Assembly (NCBI GenBank): GCA_015680685.1
Contig: MNCI01030018.1
Span: 66,892 to 107,078 of the forward strand
Direction of reading: 5' to 3'
From: Gnetum montanum
Lineage: Eukaryota > Streptophyta > Gnetopsida > Gnetales > Gnetaceae
DNA length: 40,187 nt
Positions 10,970-22,311 of the stretch are shown piece by piece. The notes under the pieces are model-generated. The model made no database searches. It was not told the DNA's origin and was given only the letters and a program-made list of their open reading frames with translations. The first letter of the stretch is position 1. Each line of letters begins with the position of its first letter. The translations under genes were made by a program, and so were the position numbers.

Positions 10970-12180
10970 CACCGTATAACGCTAAAAATTGAGAGCAAGT
11001 TTTCTCATAATGTTGTCTAGTGTTATGAAGATGACAATAATTATCATTGATTGATGTGCTTGATTTTTTAGATTGTATAGGAACTTTATTGTTATTTCAC
11101 TTTAGTTAAACTACTTTATTGGAAAAATTTTGAAGTGAAGTTAATATTTGTGTCATTTGATTTTCTATTTGACAAGTAGATGCATTAGTATTAGATATTC
11201 CATTTGGGTTTATGATAGATTAGATCAAAGCTTTTGATTAGCCGTCACTTAAACCTATATTTGGTGGTAAAAATGAAGAGGATGTGGGACCTTGAAAATA
11301 GCTACTTATAGGTTGAGTCATTTGAAGGGGAGTGGAAGTTTGGAATAAAGTATTATTCATTGGAAAAACTTGTGATGGTAAAGGGTTAGACTGTATAGGA
11401 TTGCTAACATTCATCATCCCAAATTGAGTTTGAATGCTATTCATTAAGGTAATTTGTTCTAACTCAAATATTTTTCCATTACTCCTGTATTTCTATTATG
11501 TTGGGATTGGATTTAATGGAATATGCAAAAGAATGGGTCAATGGTAGAGAGGTGGAAATTGAGAATACCATCAGGTTGTGGACACATCTCATTCAACACA
11601 TAAGCAAGTTGAGAGAGGAATCTTATATTGTAATCATGAATGTTTTTCCTAGGTAGTTTTTATAGGCTTGTGAAATTGCTTGATGCTAAGGTAAGGCTAG
11701 TGAACTTATTGAATTAGAGTAGGAACTTATTTTTAAAGTCTTACCATGAGTTGATAAAGGAATTAGGGAGCATTAGAAACCATTGGGTGGCTTTGCTCCT
11801 AAAAGTGGTCACAAAGATCCTACATGCTATGTTGTTTTGGATAATTTTATGGATGCCTAATAAGGTTTCAAAACATTGCAGATGTTGGCAAGCATCACTA
11901 GTAGTAGTTATGGGATCAAAGAACAAATTTATGTTTTAAAGTGATTTTAGAATATCATGATAGTTTATGAAGTTAAAAGGGTTGCTGACCAAGGGAGTGG
12001 GGGGTTGATTGGCTATCATCATAGCTTGAATTATTCTAGGGATAGAACTTAGAAATTGTAAAGTTTGTTTTTTTCTTAAAGTAAAATGATAGGTAGTTGG
12101 TTGATTAAGAGTAGAAGTAAAAGTTCTTTGTTGAGTTGTTCTATGGGGGAAGTTGGCTCNGTAAATGGGAACAACAATTT
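10970..12180 (-). pseudogene. Element A gag remnant
   Basis: The minus strand carries a Retrotrans_gag-like capsid block: QHLQCFETLLGIHKI, then FRSKATQWFLMLPNSFINSW (11741-11890), then YNIRFLSQLAYVL (about 11600). Towards the C-terminus, at about 10990-11050, YCHLHNTRQHYEKTCSQF resembles the CHHC-type zinc-binding knuckle of plant gypsy gag. Several frames and stops interrupt it, and a single N lies at 12160. Gag would package the element RNA into particles. Confidence 0.65.
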
Positions 12181-12376
12181 TCAAGAACTAAAAATAGGAA
12201 TTTCTAGTAGGCAATAGTAAAGTAGAAAACAATAGATAGGAAAGTAAATTTCAAGGGAGTTGAAATAAGGAAAAGAAAATTTTCGAAAAAGAAATGAAGT
12301 ACAAAAGGGAAATGGGATAGTATTAGGGATAGGAAACGGAACAAAGACAAAATCAAGAATAGGAAACAAAATAGTT

Positions 12377-12392
12377 CCTCCTTCTAGAGCCA
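12377..12392 (-). promoter_or_regulatory. Element A primer-binding-site-like sequence
   Basis: Reading the minus strand out of the right LTR (end ...ATCAACA at 12400), seven bases are followed by TGGCTCTAGAAGGAGG. TGG is what pairs with the CCA end of a tRNA, and the position is correct for a minus-strand element. The tRNA was not identified. Confidence 0.45.
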
Positions 12393-12399
12393 GAAAGGA

Positions 12400-13905
12400 T
12401 GTTGATGTATAAATTTTGGACACATTAATACTTGAAAGAACTTATTTAGGGAGACAATTTCCTAAGGCGCCTCCTGTATGTGTATAGAAACCTAGGAATA
12501 GTCTTAGTTGGAGAGCCTATGTGACATTTAATGGTTAAATGACCTTAGATTAGGACATTCCGAAGAAATAATAATTATTTGGGGGAATAAAAAAACCTTT
12601 TCAAGTAACATAAAAGGAGGAGCTATAGAAACTCTTGAAAACAAAACCTTAAGTAATCCAACGTTCATAAATAGATGGGGTTCTTAATGTAAACATTTGA
12701 CATGTAATAAAGATTCACATTCAAAATCACTTGATTGTAAATAAAAGATAATGAAACTTAGCACAAAATGAGCACAACATGTGGTTGGTTGAGTGAAAGT
12801 TGCTTCCATAGGCTTATTGTCTTGTGTTTCCCTAGAAACATAGACCTATTTGGGCAAGTTTGTGCTTCCTAGTTTAGGAGCCGATCCTCTATGGTTGCTT
12901 TGGCTACTATTCTCTAGCCCTGGTATTTCTTTCCTTTTACCCAATGCTCCAATTTAGAGAGAAAAATAGATGACAAATGCCAAAAACTGAAACCAAAACC
13001 CTCGCTCGCAGCAAAAGATGAAGAAAAATAAACTACTCTTAGTTCAACAATGCATGCAAAAGAAATGTGCTAGAATTAGCTACTACTATGCTACTTGATT
13101 ACTTCATTATTAGGCCTCAGCAAAATTAGATGAACACACATAATGAATCTTAGACCAAAAACCCTCTCTCTCTTTTTTTTTATAGCCTAGGACTAGCAAT
13201 AATTATATAGCCTGCAAATAAGCATGTGCGGTCCTAGTGGAAAATGGCAACACCACCATGGAATAAATGAAACTCCATGCAACAACACCATACCATAGCC
13301 ACCAATCCCTTGTAGAAAATGATCATTCCCATTATTACGCACACATGGAAATAGTTATTGCAACATGGGAACATGTAATGGCTGCCCAGGCACTATCATA
13401 ATCAAATTAGCCTCTAGAAGTGGAGGTTGGAATGTTTAAAGAGACCACCACCATCACCTTGATGTTACATAGTAATGTAATGTTTCAATATCTTTAGGTG
13501 GTGCATGCATAGCCTATGCATCAAAAGAGGGGAAAGGGTAGTAATGTTCATGCACAATCATGGTCTAGGATTAGAGGTAGCTACTTTAATATGCATCCTA
13601 TCTCCACTAGAGAGGACATTGTAGCTATTGCAAAATTGCCCAGGAATGTGGCTATAGCAACAACAGACCCATGTTGCAATGCCATCATCATCAAAAGCTG
13701 TGTAGGAAATAGTAGTTGTGGATGTTGCAAATCAACGTCCAATTGTTGTTGTGTTCACAAAGAACGTGATGGAATGAATAGCACATCCACTTTTCCATGC
13801 CATCATCCAAGTTGTAGTTTCATTACTGAAAATCCTTGAAGCACCTACTTCTTTTCCCTCTTTCAATCACTCATGCATTCTTGTTACTTTTTCATCACAC
13901 AAAAA

Positions 13906-13946
<41 letters not shown>

Positions 13947-14126
13947 TAAATAAATAAAATAGAACACAAGAATGGATCTAGAAGTTAGGTTCTTCTACCA
14001 CCATCACGTGGCTACTTTAGGAATACTCATTTTTCTGTAGGCCAATGCATAGTAGGCAAACTTTTTCATCTATCCTTTGACATATATGTTTTTGATTTTG
14101 ATTTTAAGGTGACTTTATTTTGGTCA
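12400..14126 (-). repeat. Element A LTR, right copy (5' LTR)
   Basis: Copy of 5543-7232 with many substitutions and small indels. A minus-strand TATA-like CTATATAAT lies at 13202-13210, the same place as in the other LTR. A GA microsatellite at 13910-13942 is present only in this copy. The low edge begins tgttgat like the other copies. Confidence 0.75.
13910..13942. repeat. GA microsatellite
   Basis: About 16 GA units in the right LTR of element A, absent at the matching place (near 7050) of the left LTR, so it expanded after insertion. Confidence 0.9.
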
Positions 14127-14152
14127 AGAGGCCAACACACCTTGCATGATTA

Positions 14153-14180
14153 GGGTGGGGGGTGGGGGGGTGTGGGGTGG
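14153..14180 (+). other. G-rich tract with G-quadruplex pattern
   Basis: Runs of three, six, seven and four G with one- to three-base loops, just outside element A. Confidence 0.55.
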
Positions 14181-14228
14181 ACTAGGGGAGTGTATTTTGT
14201 CATCCTCCATGTCACCTACCACATCCAG

Positions 14229-14316
14229 GGAGCTAAAGAATCACTATAGAGGAGCTGAATCTAAAACGTTAAGGAGCCAAAGAGTCATTGCAGGGAAGCC
14301 AAATCTAAAAAGTTGA
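14229..14316. repeat. Tandem duplication, period 44 bp
   Basis: ggagctaaagaatcac at 14229 and ggagccaaagagtcat at 14273 begin two similar 44-bp units, both ending in aaatctaaaa-like sequence. Confidence 0.75.
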
Positions 14317-14559
14317 TCACTTCATGCACTTAAATTCTATCAAAATATCCTCGAAAGGATCCTGTTCTTCCTCGTCAAGTCGCACCACTATTGTTCATGC
14401 TAATCATGTGGGACTGGAACTACCCAAACTAATTCTACCCATCTATTAGACATTGCACAATTAGTATAGGGTTGATGAGCTAGGATTGTATCTTACTATG
14501 GTTGAAATTCATGGATGATAAGACCTAGCTGGAGCATTTCAGGATCTCGATGGGGTCCC

Positions 14560-15062
14560 CATGCAGGGCCATAATGGTGCCAATGGTGCCACAGTTGGGA
14601 ATGGAGGTAGCAAGGAAGGCACTTGCCAAATGGGGGAGGCCACAAAACAATATAATATACCTCATATTATATACCACCAAGGCTACATGGTTGACAGTAC
14701 CATCCTTCACATAGCCTAGGACCTCACTGAGAACAACCGTCAAACTTGTGTCTTCATCATCTACTCTGAGCTTACTATCACCAGATTCTGCAATCCTTGC
14801 CCCAATAATGGGCACCTAGACAACCTAGTCAGGTAGGATCTCTTTGGCAATGGAGCTTCTTCTATGGTCGTTAGTGCCGATCCATTGTAGGAGGAGGGCA
14901 AGACTCTCCTGTTTGAGCTTCTGTGGATAGCCAAGAAAATTTTGTCAAAGTCACACAGTGCCATCAAGAGGCATCTACAAGAGGTGGGGCTAACATTCCA
15001 TCTAATGCAGAATGTGGCATAGCTCATCTCATCCAACATTAGAGTGGGCCCTCTAAAAGGCA
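14560..15062 (+). pseudogene. Chalcone-synthase-like type III polyketide synthase pseudogene
   Basis: The first frame (from 14571) gives LGMEVARKALAKWGRPQNN then IIYLILYTT, the family's KLGKEAAxKAIKEWGxPxS and ITHLxxCTTS. A deletion of roughly 30 residues with a frame change follows. The second frame (from 14675) reads QGYMVDSTILHIA, DLTENNR, DNLVR, DLFGNGASSMVVSADP, then [16 protein letters not shown] and LISSNI up to 15062. These follow the chalcone synthase order QGCFAGGT, DLAENNRG, DSLVGQALFGDGA and [11 protein letters not shown]. The catalytic Cys of QGCFAGGT is Tyr (codon 14684-14686). Four in-frame stops are all TAG. The N-terminal exon and the C-terminal part with the catalytic His and Asn are absent. 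An active enzyme would make chalcone-type polyketides from a CoA starter and malonyl-CoA. Stilbene synthase or another family member cannot be excluded. Confidence 0.88.
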
Positions 15063-17082
15063 TTTAGTTATGAACAAGAAGCCAGAGTTCGCGTACCCAT
15101 CAATTTAGAAGGTATAAGAATGTTATAAACATATAATAATATTTTTAATTCTAGATAATTAGTGTTGAATGATACATTTATTTATTATATATTTACTTTA
15201 AGTTAAACCTTGGATGAGGCATGTTTGAGATGCTTCTGATATTTTATAATGCACATAGCCTTCGTGGAAATTGAAAACAAAAAACACATACATTATGCAT
15301 TAATTCTAAGCTTCAGAGGTAGCTTGCCATGTATATTTCCAAGGAAAATTACTCCTAAGTATCTCGATGATCATCAGTAGCAATATTTATGTAGTGAAAA
15401 GGTTGTATCTCCAATTTTACAAGGACTCTAGCTTTGGAAAAGTCTATAAGATGTATGCTAAAAACTAGGTAGGTTAAAAAAGATGTGTGGCATTCATGGT
15501 ATAGGTGAAACATGAAACCAAAAGCATTTCCAATTAAGGCTGCACCAAGATCATGTGCCTCATGTTAGCCCCAAAATTTTTTTCCAATGGTTTTGTATAC
15601 AATCTAGGTTCACTTGTGAAATGATAGGCAATCCTTCCAAGGAAGTTCTACTATACCTCTATTTAGCTCTTCTTCCAGGAAATTTCTTTCTATTTGGCAT
15701 AGTTTGGTGGAATTTTGCATCGAAATGTTTATTTGAAGAGAGATATTTAGTTGATTTTTAAATGTGTTTGTAATATAGCTCTAACCGAATGTTATACAAT
15801 TTGCTAATTCAAGCAAAAGTTCTATGTGAATAGGTTTAGACAACTCTTTATTTTCTATTTTTGCTAAAAAGCTTCTTCACTGCTTCTAGGTTTTTGTTGA
15901 AATAGCATTAGCACCATGCCAATGCATCATTGTAATATCATGAGAATACTATCATATGTTCCTTGCAACAAGTTCAGTTCCTTAGATTTGGGTTTGATTT
16001 CATTGCCTACAATGGTAACAAATATTATTCTTAAATATAGTTATGATCGATTTAGGTTGCAAAGTTTTTCATTTATCTTCTTTTACATGCATCTTTATTT
16101 GTATCTCATTGCTACCCCTAGGAGAATTATTGATCGTGTTCTATAGATTAGTCTATTGTTTTTATGGAAAAGGTGCCACCAAATGTAAAATAAATTGAAG
16201 TCTCCGTATATAGTGATCGATATCCTCAAAACATACCCATTGCACGAAAATGATTAAATAAGAAATGTCTAAGAGAGATTTTAATTAAGTTTAAAAATAA
16301 ATCAAATGGAAAATATGTTATTTTTTATGGAAAAAGCATATAGAAATCAACCATATAATTTTTGCAACAAGGTTATAGGTCTTGGTCGGGCTTATATGTT
16401 CAACCCTATCACAAGTATGCTTCTCATGCAAAATCTTTGGCTTGACATGATAGTTTGGTATACATACCTTACCATTCTTGAAGAGAAGAGAATTCCATGT
16501 TGTAGATGATTGTCTCTTGACCTATCCACTCTATTAAGTATTGAATCATTAAAATCTTTTTAAATCTCACCAAAATTAGCATTATCTAAATACAAAGAAG
16601 TAAATGTCTCAAGTCCTATGTACACGTGTGATTTGCCATATGTATCCTAGACATAGTAGTTGCTACAACATTAATTTTTGTACTTTAATAAAAAGTGGAA
16701 TTCTTGGAGCTACTCTTCTCATTTCCTATGACATTTAACTTCTTCTTTGAATGTAAGAATTATAATGCCTTGTGATTAGTTAAAAGAAAAAATTTACTTC
16801 CCAACAAGTAATATTTCCAATGTTTAATAGTATGAAATATTGTCATACTTTGAAATTATTCATATAAATAATTTTTAAAAATCACTGAGACATGGAAAAT
16901 AAAACTTAATTTCTTAAAAGATCCTTAAACAACTTAAATGCATATCAAGCCACAAAAGCATATAACACTTAAAAATTTCATAATGTCAAATTCACTCTAG
17001 AATCCATGTTATCATAGAATAGTTCACTTAGACCTCATTACAACATAAATTAGAGGCTTCATTACAACATAAATTAGAGTTA
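15063..17082. other. AT-rich stretch without recognised genes
   Basis: Open frames of 60-76 codons at 15555, 15916 and 16306 (plus strand) have no family motif I recognise and AT-driven composition. A 20-bp segment (cattacaacataaattagag) is duplicated at 17036 and 17060, just left of element B. Confidence 0.5.
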
Positions 17083-17087
17083 CCTAT
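17083..17087. repeat. Target site duplication of element B, left
   Basis: CCTAT immediately before the LTR start TGATGAG; the same five bases follow the right LTR at 22307-22311. Confidence 0.85.
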
Positions 17088-17975
17088 TGATGAGTGCTGA
17101 GGTACCCCTACACTCAACCATACGAATACAAGCGTTCACGTGCGATCCGGCCGAACTCCATGGACAGCCTAGTTGTGGTATCTAGATAGTTACACGTTGA
17201 TCATAGTTTGCTATCTTCCCACCTAGACTAGTATTTGCTTTGTCATGTATGGTTTAGTCTAGAGTGAGGCGTATGATGTGATCCTAAACTAGTGCTACTC
17301 CTAGAGACAATGGAACATAATCTTGATTAAACTAATAAACAATAGGAAATAAAGTATAAGCTAGCCTAAGTGCGATGAACATCCATTCCTTAATCCTCCA
17401 TACACATCTTGGACCTCGTGCATGACTACTACTGGGATTACCAAGTGTAGATCCTAGGTACACTACTGGGTTACCAAGTAGTCACACTTAAATGCTCGTG
17501 ATTAAGTCGTACTCATTTCGCATTTAACAATAGGAATAGTAAATGATGGTAAAGAAATATTAACTAAGGAAACAATAAATAACAATAACAATTAAACAAT
17601 TAAAACTAAGTGAATGCTACAATGATGAAGTAATCTCGATCTCTATTGCTGATCATGTGCATGTATAAGTACATCACACTCAAATAAAGGTTCTGTACAA
17701 TTACAAGCATCACACTGCGAGCATGCACTGGGAAAATATTCTAACTCTTACGAGAACAAAATGCAAGAGCTTCACTATGACTACTAGAAGGATGCCTAGG
17801 TGTGGTAGAGGGCCACTTATTTATAGGTTAAAAATAAACTTTGCATAAACAAGGCCCCTATATACGCAGCCTAGTTAACGCAACCCTGATATCAGATCCT
17901 CGATATCAGGGATTCGATATCGGGACCTATCAGACAAGGCTCTGATAATTGGGCTTGATAGACCATGACTCATCA
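17088..17975 (-). repeat. Element B LTR, left copy (3' LTR)
   Basis: 888 bp. TG...CA ends lie in 7-bp inverted repeats TGATGAG/CTCATCA. A minus-strand TATA box CTATAAATAAG is at 17816-17826. The paired motif actgggattaccaag (17431) and actgggttaccaag (17465) is inside. It is co-linear with 21451-22306, differing mostly by transitions; by eye the first 330 bases differ at roughly 8 percent. Confidence 0.92.
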
Positions 17976-18000
17976 TACCCCCACGACTGAATAATAACTC
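17976..18000 (-). promoter_or_regulatory. Element B polypurine tract
   Basis: On the minus strand GTCGTGGGGGTA runs directly into the LTR start. This is the expected position of the primer for plus-strand DNA synthesis. Confidence 0.5.
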
Positions 18001-20290
18001 ATCCTTGAGTCAAAGAAAGTGAGGAACAACTTCAATTGATTACACAGTAGATAGGTATGGGATTATTGACTGACTTGAAATTTATTCAAGCTACAGTGCA
18101 TATGAAAAAATTGGGACACATACACAAAATGACAAAATTTGTGGAACTCATGGGGTTCCCAGTAGTGGTGGCTCCTCCATGGATGCCTTTCCTTTGTTAT
18201 ACGTGCTAGGCTTCTGAGATTGATACCATTGAAGAAGTGCTTGACATTTATTTTCTTCTATCTATATATTATGAGCTATCCATACTAATGTTCCAATGTT
18301 TGATGGAGTCGACACTTTCCATGGACACGGTAGCTGCTGGAACACTTGATTGGCCTTGCATGCCATGCCACAAATAGTTGTCGTTCCTCTTCATAGGCTT
18401 AAGCCCTAACCTCTCCTCCCTTTTCTTGGATAGATTATGTAGTAACACGAGTTTCATGATGGATGCTAAATGATTGCCTTCTGCATTGCATGTTCTACAT
18501 GAGGTCCTTGGCCTCTGCCTCCCCCAAGTCATTCGGTTGCACCTTGAGAAGGTCCTCTTTGTTGTCTTCTTTTAGGAGCCATCTATAATCACACCAAGAT
18601 CAATTGTTAGTAAGGTTATTGAAAAAAGTTCAATGATTTCATACCTTACTCATTGCCTTTAGTAAATGTTGCATTCTTTACTTAGTATGATTTTAGAGTT
18701 AGAAATTTTCCAAGGAAGTTTCCCTAACAGTTTAATGTCGAACCTAGTTTTGAGGAACGTTTGATAAAATGATGACAAAGGAAAGAATAGATTTGACAAT
18801 GAAATACTTGAAGGGTATAAGATGATGTGGTGGTTTGCAACAAGTACAAATTACAAAATTCATGCAAGTGGATCCTCCCCAAAGCAGGTTCCAACATATA
18901 TGCCCTTGCATAACCACACCTTAAGATGTTCGTAGGCACTTAGAGGGGTTAAATGTAATCTATACCGATGCAATAAAACACACACATGTTGATACCACCA
19001 TGATGAGGTATGAATTCAATGCTACATAAGACATGAGTCACAAATACAAGAATAGCAAGATGGGATGAATCAGAGTAGGGATTACAGAGATTGGGATGTG
19101 AGGTAACTGACTTAGGGAACAATGAATCTTGAGTGTAGGACATGATTAATATTTGATTAGCTTGTCACTCCAAAATCAAGATCAAGTCCATTCCTCTGAT
19201 CAGTGAGATCGCATTGTTTCATCTAATGATGGATAACCATAAGAGCACCATGATAGCAAGGCATACGATCACTTGGCATTTTGTGCAAGGGAGGAGTGAC
19301 TTGGAATTTCTTTGTAGCATACTTTTTGTTTGGCCACTTTAGCACACACACACACACACACACACACTCTCTCTCTCTCTCTCTCTCTTATTTTTTTTGT
19401 GTGCCTTTAATACTCTTACTTCCATTTTTTGTTAGATCTACAAGGATCTTAGTACAACCAAGCTACATGATAGCACCTACAGATGTCACCAAAGAGAATT
19501 CACAAGTTCCCTTGATGTCACACCCTAGCCATTCCCTCTTAGTCAATGATTTTTCACTCTAGGAATAATGAGCATAAAATTACTTTAAGTTTTAATGACA
19601 TCAAGAATATCATCGTACCCAGAGTAGAACCTCTTATTAATAGAATGGTTTGGTGGATGTGATGGGATTGCTATTCAAATAATTAGTCAGCTGAGACTTG
19701 ATAGCATAGAACAACACCTCAACTAATGAGTCACATGAGTGTTTTATTCGTAGACGAGATTAATCAAAAAAAGATAAAAAGAAAAAAAAGATAAAACAAT
19801 AAATTAAAAGTTGAAAAACTGGAAAACAAAAAGTTGAAAAATTAAAGAAACCAAAAAACATTTGGAAGGTGGGGATCCTTGCATGTTGAAAATATTGGAA
19901 CCTGGTCATACTTACCCCATTGGGGTTCACACAATTGATTAGAGTTGACATAGTGGGGAAAGTTATAAGATGTAGTTAATTTATAGGGAATTGACCCACT
20001 ATGGTACTTGTGATGTAAGATGGTATGAAAGGATCAACATGTCTCTCCATGTGGCAGTATTTATTGGGCCCCATGGTGGTTGGAGTGTTGATTGATGGCC
20101 TAGATAGAGTAACATGAGGTGTTGGGTTTGAAGAGGAAGATGCACCACAGTGTTGGATTTGTGCTAAGTTGGTGAATGCAGTGGTTTCTAAACTGTGGTG
20201 TCCCTTTTCACGGTTTCATCTAAAGAAGGGACACCTTCGATGTTGTGAATGACCTCCATTGCTATTGAAAGTAGCAGCACAAGTAACATT
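18000..20290. other. Non-coding 3' spacer of element B
   Basis: About 2.3 kb between gag and the 3' LTR. It holds a microsatellite (19342-19388), a small minus-strand frame starting MAPKRRQQRGPSQGATE near 18584, and blocks shared with the matching spacer of element C (ggtatgggattattgact near 18054 and 24657; tggatcctcccc-like near 18869 and 25377). No pol domain is present. Confidence 0.6.
19342..19388. repeat. Compound CA/CT microsatellite
   Basis: About 13 CA units run directly into about 10 CT units on the plus strand. The 93-codon open frame across it is a by-product of the repeat. Confidence 0.95.
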
Positions 20291-20317
20291 TACGGGTTGG
20301 TGCTGTGGTGCAAAATA

Positions 20318-21311
20318 TTATAGCATAGTTGGTGGTGATGTAGAAGGGGGTGAAGTATGAGAATATTGAGGTTGAGGAGAAGTGTAAGGCACATGAGGTA
20401 GTGATCTTGTTGGAGAGGACATGGGTGGATAGTACTTGGGAGAATGATAATGATGAGGTGAGGTAGAGGATGCTGATGCCGTTGGAGAAACAAGGTGTTG
20501 AACATAATAAGCATTTGACTCTGGGACATATGAAGGGTATGGTCTAGTTGGTGGTGGCCTCCCACACAATTGAGGTTTTTGATACTGTGGTTGGATAGAG
20601 TATTTTTGTACGAACTCTAGATGTAACATTCCTCCCCAATGCTCGTGTAAATGTGACAAGATTGGACATTGACCTTTTGGGCGATCATACAAGCAAATAT
20701 TACATTGATATGTATGATTGGAAGTTGAGTTCTTATCCTTATTCTCTTCAACCGTTCTTTCTGATTGTCTAGTGGGGTTCCGTCCTATTTCTTGGTTCAT
20801 CATAGTTCTTCCTCTAATAATGTTTGCATATTCTCCACATCTTTCATGTACCCATTCTATCATCTTATTGATCTTTGCCTCAATTTCATCTAGNAACGAG
20901 TGTCAGAGGAAAGAGCTTATGTTTTTGCTACCCATTATCAATATTGTTCCATGTACAGGCATCATAGAAGGCTTGTAAATGTTGTTGTGGATCTAAATCA
21001 TAGCCTCCTGAAAACTTGGGGAAGTTGTTTAAATCAAGCACAGGTAGACAACTTTCCTTACGATGCCTACAGGCTATTCGAATAGCCTCTTGTATTTCTA
21101 TTAAGCTTGTAGTGGCCAGTAGGGGTTCATTATCACTGCGTCTATTATGCAATTGTAAGTTGGGATGATGTTGTTTGCATTGATGCTCAAAAGAGATCCC
21201 TACATTAGATTGGGTACTCCAAACTTCATCTTCATTATCATATAATTTGTTGGTTTTCCAATGAATTGCCTTACTAGTTTTTGCATTGTCATAGTCTTGT
21301 GAGAGAGACAT
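20318..21311 (-). pseudogene. Element B gag (two frames, split at an N)
   Basis: The upstream half (20928-21311, 127 codons, start ATG at 21311) is polar and ends with LDLNNFPKFSGGYDLDPQQH then LQAFYDAC, the start of a Retrotrans_gag capsid block (FxGxxDpxxHLxxF). The downstream half (20318-20863, 181 codons) has an Arg-rich start, a possible zinc-binding block CNICLYDRPKGQCPILSHLH (Cys-X2-Cys, KGxC, His), then a Tyr/Pro/Ser-rich tail. The halves are in different frames and the single N at 20894 lies between them. Most of the capsid domain is missing there, so the break may be an assembly gap, not a mutation. Element C carries the same Cys block (CEICQNDHPKGC). Confidence 0.7.
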
Positions 21312-21432
21312 GGTTGTAAATTTGTGTGTGATTTAAATACAATTATTATTATTATTTTTCTGAAAGACATATCGTCAAGGCTTTGTTACAATGATCTTGT
21401 ATGATGTAACTAATCTAAATAACTAGCACCAT

Positions 21433-21449
21433 CCATGGAAATGGGGCCA
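21433..21449 (-). promoter_or_regulatory. Element B primer-binding site
   Basis: One base after the LTR end on the minus strand comes TGGCCCCATTTCCATGG. Element C has TGGCACCATTTCAAGG at the same place, so the site is conserved between the two elements. The tRNA was not identified. Confidence 0.65.
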
Positions 21450-21450
21450 A

Positions 21451-22306
21451 TGATGAGTGGCGAGGTACCCCTACACTGAACCATACAAATATGAGCATTC
21501 ACACGTGATCTAGTTGAACTCCATGGATAGGCTAGTTGTGGTATCTAGATAGTTACATGTTGATCACAGTTTGCTATCTTTCCACCTGGACTAGTATTTT
21601 CTTTGTCACGTATGGTTTAGTCCAAGTGAGGCATATGATGTGATCCTAAACTAGTGCTACTCCTAGAGACAATGGAACATAATCTTGATTAAACTAATAA
21701 ACAATAGGAAATAAAGTCTAAGCTAGCCTAAGTGCGATGAGCATTCGTTCCTTAATCCTCCATACACATCTTGGACCTTGTGCATGACTACTACTGGGAT
21801 TACCAAGTGTAGATCCTAGGTATGCTACTGGGTTACCAAGTAGTCACACTTAAATGCTCGTGATTAAGTCGTACTCATTCCGCATTTAACAACAAGAANA
21901 AAACTAAGTGAATGCTACAATGATGAAGTAATCTTGATCTTTATTGTCAATCATGTGCGTGTCCAAGTACGTCACACTCAAATAAAGGTTCCATACAATT
22001 ACAAGCATCACACTGCGGGAATTCACGAGGAAAATATTCTAACTCTTACGGGAACAAAATGCAAGAGCTTTGCTACGGCTACTAGAAGGATGCCTAGGTG
22101 TGGTAGAGGGCCACTTATTTATAGGCTAGCAATCGACTTTGTGTAAATGGGGTTGCATTGACGCATTGGTGGATGTGTCGACAGGGCCACGTATACGGGG
22201 CCCCGTATATGCAGCCTAGTTAATGTTGCCCTAATATCGGGGGTCCGATATTAGGACCTATCAAATAGGGCTCTGATAACTCAGCTTGACAGACCATGAC
22301 TCATCA
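21451..22306 (-). repeat. Element B LTR, right copy (5' LTR)
   Basis: 856 bp, ends TGATGAG/CTCATCA. A TATA box CTATAAATAAG lies at 22114-22124 on the minus strand. Relative to the left copy about 65 bases are missing at the single N at 21899, and the U3 near 22140-22200 carries extra GC-rich sequence. Confidence 0.92.
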
Positions 22307-22311
22307 CCTAT
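22307..22311. repeat. Target site duplication of element B, right
   Basis: CCTAT directly after CTCATCA, matching 17083-17087. Confidence 0.85.

Larger units (their letters stand above)
5543..14126 (-). mobile_element. Element A: degenerate Ty3/gypsy-type LTR retrotransposon, minus strand
   Basis: Two long direct repeats (5543-7232 and 12400-14126) flank about 5.2 kb whose minus strand encodes, in order, gag, aspartic protease, an RNase H-like tail, the N-terminus of reverse transcriptase and the C-terminus of integrase. A primer-binding-site-like sequence lies next to the inner edge of the right LTR, as expected for minus-strand transcription. Most of RT, RNase H and integrase is missing or out of order, so the element cannot move by itself. 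No matching target duplication is visible (ataat on the left, agagg on the right), so the outer ends are less certain than the inner edge at 12400. Confidence 0.75.
17088..22306 (-). mobile_element. Element B: gag-only LTR retrotransposon (TR-GAG type), minus strand
   Basis: LTRs at 17088-17975 and 21451-22306 both start TGATGAG and end CTCATCA. The 5-bp target duplication CCTAT is perfect. A primer-binding site abuts the inner edge of the right LTR and a purine tract abuts the left LTR, which fixes minus-strand transcription. The interior (about 3.5 kb) encodes gag-like frames at 20318-21311 and nothing of protease, RT, RNase H or integrase. Such gag-only elements are known in plants as TR-GAG and depend on enzymes from autonomous relatives. 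Its LTR ends and motifs resemble element C. Confidence 0.88.

Noticed and set aside
11741-11939. Plus-strand frame of 62 codons over the gag capsid block
   Set aside because: Antisense shadow; the minus strand carries the capsid motif.
19281-19562. 93-codon plus-strand frame
   Set aside because: Runs through a CA/CT microsatellite on the antisense strand of element B; no motif.
20290-20565. His/Leu/Pro-rich open frame of 91 codons, minus strand
   Set aside because: Shadow of the gag C-terminal tail in another frame.
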